Shown: in pieces, positions 12,410 through 18,161 of the stretch | Layout: each line of letters begins with the position of its first letter | Position numbering within the stretch: position 1 is the stretch's first letter | Virus record (IMG/VR): IMGVR_UViG_3300025151_000161 | Location: 1-32,785 of that record | Source of the DNA: a virus | Length of the DNA: 32,785 nt | Strand: one strand, 5' to 3' | The notes under the pieces: model-generated | Told to the model about the DNA's origin: nothing | What the model saw: the letters and a program-made list of their open reading frames with translations, nothing else | Database searches by the model: none | Made by a program: the position numbers and the translations under genes

Positions 12410-12418
12410 GCCCTAACC
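12397..12418 (+). other. GNRA-capped hairpin containing a stop codon
   Basis: GGTTGGGGC (12397-12405) and GCCCTAACC (12410-12418) pair over 9 positions, with one G-U, around the tetraloop GUAA, a GNRA loop. The TAA stop of the preceding gene is in the loop. No U-run follows and AGAAAGG comes next, so it is more likely an mRNA-stability, processing or coupling element than a full terminator. Confidence 0.6.
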
Positions 12419-12436
12419 AGAAAGGCACAATGTTTA

Positions 12437-12679
12437 ATGAAACCTCATTATCAACATATGACAATAGAATATCGTGGCTTCGAATTTGTATTAGAGGTTT
12501 ATTACTCTTTTACAGAAAGCCAATACAGCGACGAATTACAGGGCTGTAGTGCAGACTTTGATGTTTGTGACTTGCACCACCCAGAAAGAGCTAGACCTAT
12601 CTCAGCGCGGCTCTCCAAGGCTCTTATAGCCGAATACCACAACAGTATCCATGAACAGTTAGTAGAGGAGCATGTATAA
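12437..12679 (+). CDS. Small acidic phage protein, function unknown
   Basis: The 80-residue protein begins HMTIEYRGFEFVLEVYYSFTES (residues 7-28, cited by ends), a pattern shared by short acidic phage proteins with a beta-hairpin start and a helical tail; function is not known. The C-terminus is helical (LSKALIAEYHNSIHEQLVEE). ATG 12437 and ATG 12458 (MTIEYRG) are both possible; the former is nearer AAAGG (11 bases). The stop overlaps the next start (TAATG). Confidence 0.6.
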   Translation: MKPHYQHMTIEYRGFEFVLEVYYSFTESQYSDELQGCSADFDVCDLHHPERARPISARLSKALIAEYHNSIHEQLVEEHV

Positions 12680-12888
12680 TGCGTGTTAAATTAGACATTA
12701 TGGAACAGGAAGAAATGGCATGGTCTGCGTTTGCTGACATACTGCCAACTTGTGAAACATTAGGTGATGCACAAGAAAAAGCACACAAGCTAATGAAAGA
12801 ACGCAACTTAGAAGAATATATAGAAGAAAATACAATAGATGAAACAGTTACCGAATACTGGAACGAAAGATGGAGTAAATACCTATGA
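12679..12888 (+). CDS. Small acidic unknown protein
   Basis: The 69-residue protein is strongly acidic and helical, with LMKERNLEEYIEENTIDETV in its second half (residues 38-57) and Trp residues near both ends. I do not recognise it. It starts at an ATG that overlaps the previous stop by one base and ends in an ATGA overlap with the 30-residue membrane peptide gene, so all three are translated as a coupled chain. An acidic DNA-mimic or antirestriction role is conceivable but only a guess. Confidence 0.6.
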   Translation: MRVKLDIMEQEEMAWSAFADILPTCETLGDAQEKAHKLMKERNLEEYIEENTIDETVTEYWNERWSKYL

Positions 12889-12977
12889 GTAGGCAAGATA
12901 GATGGATAGCTTTTTTGTGGGCGGTAATGTTAGGCATTGCCGTTTGCAACATAGATAAATTTTTTGTGGTGCAATAA
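12885..12977 (+). CDS. 30-residue single-pass membrane microprotein
   Basis: The frame encodes 30 residues: a basic start (MSRQDR), a hydrophobic segment (WIAFLWAVMLGIAVC, residues 7-21) and a short tail. It should sit in the inner membrane with the N-terminus inside. Both boundaries are coupled: ATGA with the gene before and TAATG with the gene after. If this frame were not real there would be an 88-base gap in an otherwise gapless run. Function is unknown; it is in the early block, far from the lysis genes. Confidence 0.6.
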   Translation: MSRQDRWIAFLWAVMLGIAVCNIDKFFVVQ

Positions 12978-13174
12978 TGGAAACTTGGGAACAAATGACT
13001 GAGAGACATAAGCGTGAACGTTTTAAACTAGTAGCGCAATTCTCTAAAAATACTACGCAAACAGAGGCAGCAAAAAAACTAGATATGTCTTTGCAAGCCT
13101 TAAACAACTTTGTCAAACGCAACAACATACATTGGTGGGTTATTAAACAAGGTCAGCGCAGTGAAAAAACTTAA
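12977..13174 (+). CDS. Small HTH protein (possible regulator)
   Basis: The 65-residue protein has a clear helix-turn-helix in its second half: TQTEAAKKLDMSLQALNNFV (residues 27-46), where AAKKLDMS is the first helix and turn and LQALNNFVKR the recognition helix. This resembles the small HTH proteins such as NinH-type or Fis-like activators found in phage nin-like regions. The N-terminal helix (EQMTERHKRERFKLVAQF) could dimerise. It is a candidate to bind the repeated promoter inverted repeats or to switch on the late operon; neither is shown. Confidence 0.65.
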   Translation: METWEQMTERHKRERFKLVAQFSKNTTQTEAAKKLDMSLQALNNFVKRNNIHWWVIKQGQRSEKT

Positions 13175-13343
13175 TTATCAACAACAACAGGAGCTAAAGT
13201 ATTTTAAACAACAAGAAGCAAAGTGGTCAGAAGAACGGTTCAAACATGACGCTGACCGCAATGCTCTAAGAAACTATGAGTATGCAAGACGTGAGCTAAC
13301 AGACTACGTTAAGTTGCTTAGACAAAAAGGGTATAATATATGA
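13161..13343 (+). CDS. Small Gln/Lys-rich coiled-coil protein
   Basis: From GTG 13161 the protein has 60 residues, with AAGG 8 bases upstream; an in-frame ATG at 13110 would overlap the HTH gene by 65 bases and lacks a good site. The protein is one long charged helix (YQQQQELKYFKQQEAKWSEE, then ALRNYEYARRELTDYVKLL), likely a coiled coil. It overlaps the HTH gene by 14 bases and the next gene by 4 (ATGA). It may be a partner of the HTH protein; no family is recognised. Confidence 0.55.
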   Translation: MKKLNYQQQQELKYFKQQEAKWSEERFKHDADRNALRNYEYARRELTDYVKLLRQKGYNI

Positions 13344-13546
13344 ATTATATTGAGGCATATAAAAAGAAGTTCAACAGAGAACCAACTGAAGATGAAATAG
13401 CAATTATGATGCAGTCAGTAGCCGTAGAAGATCAAGAAAACGCTAAACATAGATCCATGAAATTTAAACCAAAAGGCTTTGCAGCTAATTGTTATAAAGA
13501 ATGTCGTGGGGCAGCCTCAGGGGAACGTGGACTACCAAAATTATGA
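13340..13546 (+). CDS. Small unknown protein with a Cys/Gly-rich tail
   Basis: The 68-residue protein begins with a short helical motif, YIEAYKKKFNREPTEDEIAI (residues 3-22), of the kind seen at the start of several small phage proteins. It ends in a more GC-rich tail (NCYKECRGAASGERGLPKL). The start overlaps the previous stop (ATGA). The tail coding DNA carries the left arm of a 10-bp inverted repeat whose right arm lies after the stop, so its 3' end may be structured RNA. Function is unknown. Confidence 0.58.
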   Translation: MNYIEAYKKKFNREPTEDEIAIMMQSVAVEDQENAKHRSMKFKPKGFAANCYKECRGAASGERGLPKL

Positions 13547-13562
13547 TGAAAACTGCCCCATG
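13505..13562 (+). other. Long-range inverted repeat at a gene junction
   Basis: CGTGGGGCAG (13505-13514) and CTGCCCCATG (13553-13562) pair over 10 positions with one G-U, enclosing 38 bases that include the stop codon of the preceding gene. It is GC-rich in an AT-rich genome. The element ends 31 bases before the next start. It could be a structured RNA element or a processing site; it is not followed by a U-run. Confidence 0.45.
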
Positions 13563-13593
13563 CGAATAGTACAAAACCAATGGAGAAAAAACA

Positions 13594-13812
13594 ATGATTA
13601 AATATTACACTTTTATGGTTCTTACTTACCTTGTTCAAGGTGAACCAGCAACTCACAATATATTATTTCCCAGCTATGACGCTTGCAGCTATTCTAAGAG
13701 CGCTATGTATGCCATAACACGACCGTACCTAGATGATGTCCATATTTACTGCAAAGGCACTGCACACGCCTCTAATGAGCTTGTGAAGCCTATGCCAAGA
13801 CCAGAGTTTTAG
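13594..13812 (+). CDS. Small protein with hydrophobic N-terminus and cysteines
   Basis: The 72-residue protein starts with a hydrophobic segment (YYTFMVLTYLVQG, residues 4-16), then has two cysteines, in YDACSYSKSAMYAI (30s) and HIYCKGTA. This layout recalls small exported phage proteins in which a signal-like start is followed by a Cys-bonded domain, and is similar in style to the 53-residue product at 16740-16901. GGAG lies about 10 bases before ATG 13594. Export is inferred; function is unknown. It ends 2 bases before the methyltransferase. Confidence 0.55.
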   Translation: MIKYYTFMVLTYLVQGEPATHNILFPSYDACSYSKSAMYAITRPYLDDVHIYCKGTAHASNELVKPMPRPEF

Positions 13813-13814
13813 CA

Positions 13815-14789
13815 ATGTCTATAAAAATTTTACAAGGTGATTGTTTACAAACTTTATCTTCAATTGAAGAAAAATCTGTAAATACGTGTGTGACAAGTCC
13901 ACCTTATTGGGGCTTGAGAGATTACGGTGAAGATAATCAGCTAGGGCAAGAAGAAACGCCAGAGCAATTTGTCGAAAATTTGGTAAAAGTTTTTCGTGAA
14001 GTTCGCAGAGTTTTAAAAGATGATGGTACTGTTTGGTTAAATCTGGGTGACAGTTATTGCGGAACTGGGCATAAAGGAAATACGATAGATCCTATATATG
14101 AAGGACGTAATGGGCAAAAAGTTGCGGTTAACAACAAAATAAAAGGGTTAAAACAAAAAGATCTTGTAGGTATTCCTTGGCGTGTGGCTTTTGCTTTACA
14201 AGCTGATGGATGGTATTTGCGTCAAGATATAATTTGGAACAAACTGAACCCAATGCCAGAGCCTATTAAAGATAGATGCACCAAAGCTCACGAATATATT
14301 TTTCTGCTCAGTAAATCTTCAAAATATTATTATGACCATGAAGCCATAAAAGAAGATTGCTCAGAAAGTAATATTAAAGACTTTATGAAAAGAAAAACTT
14401 TGAATAATAAAGGTAAAGGTGAAGGAACATATGAAGAAGCAAGACCCGATCTTGCTAGAAGTAGAGCCGATTATATGCCATCTGACTTCAAACGTAACAA
14501 ACGATCAGTTTGGTCTATTTCATCTATGCCATACAGTGAAGCACATTTTGCCACATATCCACCAGAGTTAATTAAGCCATGTATTTTGGCTGGATGTCCA
14601 GAAGGTGGCACAGTTTTAGATCCATTTGGTGGATCTGGCACAACTGCACAAGTGGCAAACAATCTGAATAGAAACGCTATTTTGTGCGAATTAAATCCAG
14701 ACTATGTGCAGATTGCAAAAAAACGATTGCATGAAAGTCTTGGCATGTTCATGGATTTGGAGGTAATTGAAACAAAAACCTATGCCTAG
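13815..14789 (+). CDS. Site-specific DNA methyltransferase (N4-C/N6-A type)
   Basis: The 324-residue enzyme transfers methyl from S-adenosylmethionine to an exocyclic amino group of a base in a specific site. The catalytic motif IV is TSPPYWG (residues 27-33) near the N-terminus, and motif I, DPFGGSGTT (269-277), near the C-terminus: the beta-class order. SPPY favours N4-cytosine over N6-adenine, though not absolutely. The middle (residues 180-235) is the likely target-recognition part. No restriction partner is present, so it probably protects phage DNA from host restriction or alters regulation. It is the last plus-strand gene and faces the endolysin gene with 5 bases between stops. Confidence 0.9.
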   Translation: MSIKILQGDCLQTLSSIEEKSVNTCVTSPPYWGLRDYGEDNQLGQEETPEQFVENLVKVFREVRRVLKDDGTVWLNLGDSYCGTGHKGNTIDPIYEGRNGQKVAVNNKIKGLKQKDLVGIPWRVAFALQADGWYLRQDIIWNKLNPMPEPIKDRCTKAHEYIFLLSKSSKYYYDHEAIKEDCSESNIKDFMKRKTLNNKGKGEGTYEEARPDLARSRADYMPSDFKRNKRSVWSISSMPYSEAHFATYPPELIKPCILAGCPEGGTVLDPFGGSGTTAQVANNLNRNAILCELNPDYVQIAKKRLHESLGMFMDLEVIETKTYA

Positions 14790-14794
14790 ACCTA

Positions 14795-15403
14795 CTAACT
14801 AAGCCATTTATATATTTTCATAGTTTCTTCTTGTCGGTGCTTTAATCCATTGTAACCACCATTTACTCTTTTTGTTAGGGCTTTTACGCTTTCATTGGTT
14901 GGCGCAACATCACACATTTCCCATAAATCATTTCTTTTGAAAAACCATAAAGCACTTTCCATAGGGTAATCTGTAGCAACTAAATCTGGATCTTTCATTA
15001 CCTCTGGCAAATTCATGTCATTGGCAAACATCGCGTAATTTTCTTTGAAGGTACATTGAAGGAAACCTCTGCCGCGCCATAAATACCCTTGACCGTCATT
15101 ACCGTATCGGTGACCATATACACGATCTGCTAGGGCTTGTGGGTTACGTGCGCAACTTTCAGCATCTGCTTCTGTCTTAAAATACTTACCAAAAACTTTT
15201 AAAATAGCTTCTTTAGAATAATTTAAGTTTTCCTCTGTATATTTAAACGTACCACTTTCATGCACTAACTGCCCAAGAAAATGCGCCCCACGTTCTGGGT
15301 TTAGCACATAATGATTACAGATAGCTTTAGCGGTCTGTGGGCCGAAACTCCCATCAGCGTTTGCATTTATTTTTGTTTGGAGTTTTTTCAGTGCATCACT
15401 CAT
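14795..15403 (-). CDS. Endolysin: GH19 domain with N-terminal PG-binding segment
   Basis: From ATG 15403 the protein has 202 residues. It opens with a short peptidoglycan-binding-like repeat (LQTKINANADGSFGPQTAKA, residues 8-27). A GH19 (chitinase-class) glycosidase follows: QLVHESGTFKYTEENLNYS (45-63) supplies the two expected catalytic Glu, at E49 and E58, and YLWRGRGFLQ (107-116) is the typical substrate-cleft motif. It would cut the glycan strands of the host wall at lysis. AAGGA 9 bases before ATG 15403 decides the start over longer in-frame options. No signal peptide is seen, so it needs the holin. It is the last gene of the late operon. Confidence 0.92.
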   Translation of the reverse strand: MSDALKKLQTKINANADGSFGPQTAKAICNHYVLNPERGAHFLGQLVHESGTFKYTEENLNYSKEAILKVFGKYFKTEADAESCARNPQALADRVYGHRYGNDGQGYLWRGRGFLQCTFKENYAMFANDMNLPEVMKDPDLVATDYPMESALWFFKRNDLWEMCDVAPTNESVKALTKRVNGGYNGLKHRQEETMKIYKWLS

Positions 15404-15665
15404 TGATAAATTCCTTAGTGCCACATAACCGTTCATAAACCATATCGCTGGTATATGCTTCTGCCCATTTATTTTCTGTGAAAGTACAGAACGCCCATAG
15501 GTCATCAACGTCTTGGTCTATAAGACGTATCAGCTCATCTTGTGCCGATACAGTTTGTTTTAAATGCTCTATATCATGCACGATAGAACTTATGTACCAC
15601 ACCAAACCAACTAACTGTACTGCCATAGCAAAAACTAAGGCAACTGGTATTTTTAAATCACTCAT
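15396..15665 (-). CDS. Small membrane protein of the lysis region
   Basis: The 89-residue protein has one N-terminal transmembrane segment (residues 6-29, IPVALVFAMAVQLVGLVWYI at its core), then a charged helix with coiled-coil character (VHDIEHLKQTVSAQDELIRL) and a variable tail. This layout resembles phage i-spanins (Rz) or accessory holins that precede endolysins; sequence does not decide. It overlaps the endolysin gene by 8 bases and the upstream gene by 4, so it is in the same lysis operon. A partner lipoprotein (Rz1) is not evident. Confidence 0.65.
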   Translation of the reverse strand: MSDLKIPVALVFAMAVQLVGLVWYISSIVHDIEHLKQTVSAQDELIRLIDQDVDDLWAFCTFTENKWAEAYTSDMVYERLCGTKEFINE

Positions 15666-15832
15666 TTTTTTGCTTTCTTTTTGGCTGTCGCACTTAAATC
15701 TTTAAAATGAAATAATTTTTTACTTGTTTTGCCATGTGTTTTTCCAGAATGCACCTCACCATTTGGCATTTTATGGGTGCCACCTTTATGCTCTGTTCCA
15801 TCTTTAAAATAATGCTTTACACCTTTACCCAT
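15662..15832 (-). CDS. Small basic GKGVKHYF-type protein
   Basis: The 56-residue protein (MGKGVKHYFKDGTEHKGGTH at the start, LFHFKDLSATAKKKAKK at the end) is Lys/His/Gly-rich and very basic. I recognise the opening as common in short marine phage proteins, but no function is known. ATG 15832 is chosen because GGAG lies 6 bases before it; the longer frame from 15871 adds an unrelated start inside the holin gene. It overlaps the holin gene by 8 bases. It may be a virion or host-membrane-binding peptide. Confidence 0.65.
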   Translation of the reverse strand: MGKGVKHYFKDGTEHKGGTHKMPNGEVHSGKTHGKTSKKLFHFKDLSATAKKKAKK

Positions 15833-16286
15833 TTTTAACTCCGTAATATTTAGAAACCGCACGATTACCAAACCAAAAAGACATTATTGCAGCGAATAAC
15901 CCTTGTGTTTCTGGCGTCCACATTAGCGGTATAGCGTCTTGCCAGTTGCCACCCTCATTAATAACCTTGAGCATTACAACTACTTGTACGGCAACGAAAA
16001 GACCAAAAAAAGCATAAGTGATAATAGGGCGCACACTACCTCGTAATGCGTTGACAAAACCCCCTGCATCAATTGCATCATGTTTATACAATCCCTCTGT
16101 TTCTTTTATCTCTGCTTGCTTATCAATAATGTTTAGCTTTAGCTCATTACGCTTTGTCATCATTTCCATTTCAACTTGCATACGTTCCAAGTTGTGTTTG
16201 TGATCTTGACTAGCTTTGAAATAATTTAAAACTTCTGGCAAAAACGATGTGCCAAAACCCAACAGACTACCTAAAAGTGTCATCAT
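15825..16286 (-). CDS. Holin-like protein (3TM holin family)
   Basis: The 153-residue protein begins with a short hydrophobic segment (LLGSLLGFGTSFLPEVL), has a charged helical middle (HNLERMQVEMEMMTKRNELK), and ends with one clear transmembrane segment (IITYAFFGLFVAVQVVVMLK, 88-107) and a hydrophobic stretch with AAIMSFWFGNRAVSKYYG (132-149). The FWFGNRA-x-x-K ending is the mark of the phage 3TM holin family. It would form the inner-membrane lesions that release the endolysin. The start is ATG 16286 or 16283, overlapping the previous stop. Confidence 0.8.
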   Translation of the reverse strand: MMTLLGSLLGFGTSFLPEVLNYFKASQDHKHNLERMQVEMEMMTKRNELKLNIIDKQAEIKETEGLYKHDAIDAGGFVNALRGSVRPIITYAFFGLFVAVQVVVMLKVINEGGNWQDAIPLMWTPETQGLFAAIMSFWFGNRAVSKYYGVKNG

Positions 16287-16633
16287 TGTTCATTCTCCAT
16301 TTTAACACTTGCTGATTTACCATTGGCCTTTGCGCTGTAGGCATTGAAGCCCATGAACGCTCCCACTACCGCACTGGCACTGAGGACATAGACTGATGCA
16401 ACATCTGTAATTAAACTTGCCGCTTGATCAAACCCAAGAACAGAAGCAAGCAATATAAAAAAAGGATAAATCAACATCCCTGCTAACGCAAAGCCAGTAA
16501 ATCTTCGTTCTGAATTGCGCTTTAAGTCTTGGTCAACCATCTCCAATCTGGCCTGTTCCAAGCGCAGATTATCCCACTCATTTCTCTCTATGACACCATT
16601 TTTATTAGCGTCTACTTTATCAAATTCTGTCAT
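16283..16633 (-). CDS. Membrane protein with an EF-hand loop
   Basis: The 116-residue protein has a canonical EF-hand calcium-binding loop at residues 8-19 (DANKNGVIERNE: D8, N10, N12, G13, I15, E16 and E19 all fit), then a charged helix and two transmembrane segments (ALAGMLIYPFFILLASVLGF and VASVYVLSASAVVGAFMGFN). Similar small proteins occur next to holins in marine phages. It could sense calcium at the inner membrane or act as a second holin or antiholin; both are inferences. Its start overlaps the 37-residue gene upstream (ATGA), its stop the holin start. Confidence 0.72.
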   Translation of the reverse strand: MTEFDKVDANKNGVIERNEWDNLRLEQARLEMVDQDLKRNSERRFTGFALAGMLIYPFFILLASVLGFDQAASLITDVASVYVLSASAVVGAFMGFNAYSAKANGKSASVKMENEQ

Positions 16634-16743
16634 TTTAAAGACCTAGCATGTGCTATTGCTACTTTTTTATCTTTAGTAATTATAACTACTTTTCCATTTT
16701 TGTCATATACAATATATTTATTGCGAAATTCTTTGAGGATCAC
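16630..16743 (-). CDS. 37-residue basic microprotein
   Basis: A GTG start at 16743 gives a 37-residue protein (VILKEFRNKYIVYDKNGKVV ... KDKKVAIAHARSLK). It is basic, with a beta-hairpin-like YIVYDKNGKVVII segment. The GTG overlaps the stop of the 53-residue gene (GTGA), and its stop overlaps the next start (ATGA), so it fills the only gap in the lysis operon exactly. No strong Shine-Dalgarno is visible, so it relies on coupling. Function is unknown. Confidence 0.5.
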   Translation of the reverse strand: MILKEFRNKYIVYDKNGKVVIITKDKKVAIAHARSLK

Positions 16744-16901
16744 CGTTCTATTTTAATACATACAACTTTAGAATTATTATTAGTAACTAATACTTTAGCT
16801 TCTTTAAGTGCCAGTTTACATGCTTCTTCACTGCTATGACTGCCAATATGATAGTGGTCAAACGTTCCGCTAATAACCTGCAACCATAATAAAACCCACA
16901 T
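16740..16901 (-). CDS. 53-residue exported-type small protein
   Basis: The frame encodes MWVLLWLQVISGTFDHYHIG, then a helical Cys-containing part (SSEEACKLALKEAKVL) and a final beta segment with one Cys (KVVCIKI). The hydrophobic start suggests export or membrane insertion, and the two Cys could pair. Its ATG overlaps the upstream stop by one base (TAATG) and its stop overlaps the next GTG, which argues strongly for translation. It could be an outer partner for the membrane proteins of this lysis region; no lipobox is seen. Confidence 0.6.
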   Translation of the reverse strand: MWVLLWLQVISGTFDHYHIGSHSSEEACKLALKEAKVLVTNNNSKVVCIKIER

Positions 16902-17380
16902 TACCAGCGCCCTTGTCTACTACCCCATAGGTAAAATATAAAAAATATAACTGCTGCACCAATGCTAAAAATTACTGCCCCAATAGCAAAATTAATAAGA
17001 CTATCAATTTGCTGTTGTTTTCTGTATACTTCGGCTCTTCGTTTTTTTCGCATTTGCGCCTCTATTGCCAAGAGTTCTTCGTAGCCGCTTTTGCCGTAGT
17101 GCCACGTCACGAATTCCTTCATTTCTTCCCGAAGAGCCTGCATCTTCTTCTTATGAGCGAAAATTTCCAGCGCGTTACTGCTATCACTGCCTTTGAATGT
17201 TTTCTGCCAGAAGGGTGGATTTTTCTCACGTTCCTCTAAATTACCCCAATCGCTAAAGGCTTGTCCCCAACTTATCATTTGATTTGTACAGTCCTGGAGA
17301 TCGCGGCCTGCCGCCACAGCACCCTTGAGCGCCTTAAATGCGCCGCTAGCCAAAGCTACACAACTGACGGGGTCAATCAT
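16901..17380 (-). CDS. C-terminally anchored membrane protein
   Basis: The 159-residue protein starts IDPVSCVALASGAFKALKGA (residues 2-21), has a soluble helical middle with a KNPPFWQKTF motif (53-62) and charged helices, and ends in one strong transmembrane segment (INFAIGAVIFSIGAAVIFFI, about 128-147) and a short basic tail. I recognise the start and the KNPP pattern from marine podovirus proteins of unknown function near lysis and capsid genes. It probably sits in the inner membrane with a large cytoplasmic part. Start overlaps the upstream stop (ATGA). Confidence 0.65.
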   Translation of the reverse strand: MIDPVSCVALASGAFKALKGAVAAGRDLQDCTNQMISWGQAFSDWGNLEEREKNPPFWQKTFKGSDSSNALEIFAHKKKMQALREEMKEFVTWHYGKSGYEELLAIEAQMRKKRRAEVYRKQQQIDSLINFAIGAVIFSIGAAVIFFIFYLWGSRQGRW

Positions 17381-17589
17381 TTTTTCATTAGCTGATGAAC
17401 GTCTCTACGCATTTCTTTCTGATCTTCGCGCATTTCTTCCATCAGCTTTATAATCATGTCTGTTTTCTGCTCTAAAAGTATAACTTTAGATTTATTAGTT
17501 AAAATATTATTCATTACCCACCACGCCGCAGCAATAAATGCAGTAAAAATTGCAATTAATATTGCTGTATAATCTGACATGGTTTTCAT
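17377..17589 (-). CDS. Small membrane protein with coiled coil
   Basis: From ATG 17589 the protein has 70 residues: a transmembrane segment (TAILIAIFTAFIAAAWWVMN) followed by a charged amphipathic helix (EQKTDMIIKLMEEMREDQKE) that looks like a coiled coil. The layout is i-spanin- or antiholin-like. ATG 17589 lies one base after the previous stop and is preferred to the longer frame from 17628, which starts within the upstream gene. It lies upstream of, and in the same operon as, the holin and endolysin. Confidence 0.65.
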   Translation of the reverse strand: MKTMSDYTAILIAIFTAFIAAAWWVMNNILTNKSKVILLEQKTDMIIKLMEEMREDQKEMRRDVHQLMKK

Positions 17590-17590
17590 T

Positions 17591-17875
17591 TTAAAATCCG
17601 TTTGCAATAAGTTTGGAAAATTCACCACTCATAAGTTTCTTTTTAACATATTCCATGAACTCTTGCGATCCTATTTTTGCACCACACTCCTTTGCCCACA
17701 TTTCTGCAATGACGAAAGGAATAGATCCAGCCAAACGCATTTCGCTATTACGGTTATGACCGTCTATATTTCGCTCTTTGTTAAAATCAAGTATGCGCTG
17801 CACGTCCTGAGAACGCTGCACAATGAGTTTATCATCTTCTGTGTGGTAAGTGGTATCTAATATAGTATCGCTCAT
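17591..17875 (-). CDS. Conserved virion-region protein after the capsid gene
   Basis: From ATG 17875 the protein has 94 residues. Its core (QRSQDVQRILDFNKERN, then RLAGSIPFVIAEMWAKECG and SQEFMEYVKKKLMSGEFSKL) is a pattern I know from small proteins of unknown function found just after the major capsid gene in several short-tailed phages. It has no membrane segment. It may be a minor head or head-completion protein. The start overlaps the previous stop (ATGA). Confidence 0.68.
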   Translation of the reverse strand: MSDTILDTTYHTEDDKLIVQRSQDVQRILDFNKERNIDGHNRNSEMRLAGSIPFVIAEMWAKECGAKIGSQEFMEYVKKKLMSGEFSKLIANGF

Positions 17876-18114
17876 TCTGGGGCTTCTCCACCTTCCCACG
17901 CTTCATTTACGTTAGGGGTATTAGGATTATCTCCAATTAGCTGCCCTTTATTATTTCGCGCTCGTTTAGGTTTTTTTGCTGTTTTTACTTCTACCGCAAA
18001 ACCATTTTCTATAAATACTTTTGCTTCTTCATCAGAAACTTCTACTTCTGCGCCTTGCTCTAATTGCTCTTCGTCGATGAAAGGTTTGCGATCTGTTGTT
18101 ATTTTTATTTTCAT
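17872..18114 (-). CDS. Small acidic protein after the capsid gene
   Basis: The 80-residue protein has a beta-type N-terminal half (KIKITTDRKPFIDEEQLEQG, then EVEVSDEEAKVFIENGFAVE), the pattern of small phage proteins in which a conserved glycine precedes an acidic helix, and then a basic and disordered C-terminal tail. A very strong Shine-Dalgarno (AAGGAGG, 6 bases before the ATG) suggests high expression despite the hairpin after the capsid gene. It may be a head decoration or completion protein; not proven. Confidence 0.65.
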   Translation of the reverse strand: MKIKITTDRKPFIDEEQLEQGAEVEVSDEEAKVFIENGFAVEVKTAKKPKRARNNKGQLIGDNPNTPNVNEAWEGGEAPE

Positions 18115-18133
18115 AAAATCCTCCTTAGGTAGA

Positions 18134-18149
18134 GGGGCATTTCTGCCCC
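18134..18149 (-). terminator. Hairpin between the capsid gene and downstream genes
   Basis: GGGGCA and TGCCCC (18134-18139 and 18144-18149 on the plus strand) form a GC-rich 6-bp stem. On the minus strand the loop reads GAAA, an exceptionally stable tetraloop, and the G-run on the 5' side allows register shifts. No U-run follows, and AAGGAGG comes soon after. It likely protects the capsid message 3' end or partly reduces read-through. Confidence 0.6.
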
Positions 18150-18161
18150 CCCTAGACTTTA

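Noticed and set aside
12430-12549. 39-codon frame from ATG 12430
   Set aside because: It overlaps the 12437 frame in another frame and stops inside it; the 12437 frame has the more protein-like pattern and the coupled stop.
14787-14797. Bidirectional terminator at the convergent methyltransferase/endolysin junction
   Set aside because: Only 5 bases separate the stops and no inverted repeat with a T-run is visible on either strand nearby.
15404-15508. N-terminal extension of the endolysin to ATG 15508
   Set aside because: The added residues lie wholly in the upstream membrane-protein gene in another frame, and a good Shine-Dalgarno serves ATG 15403.
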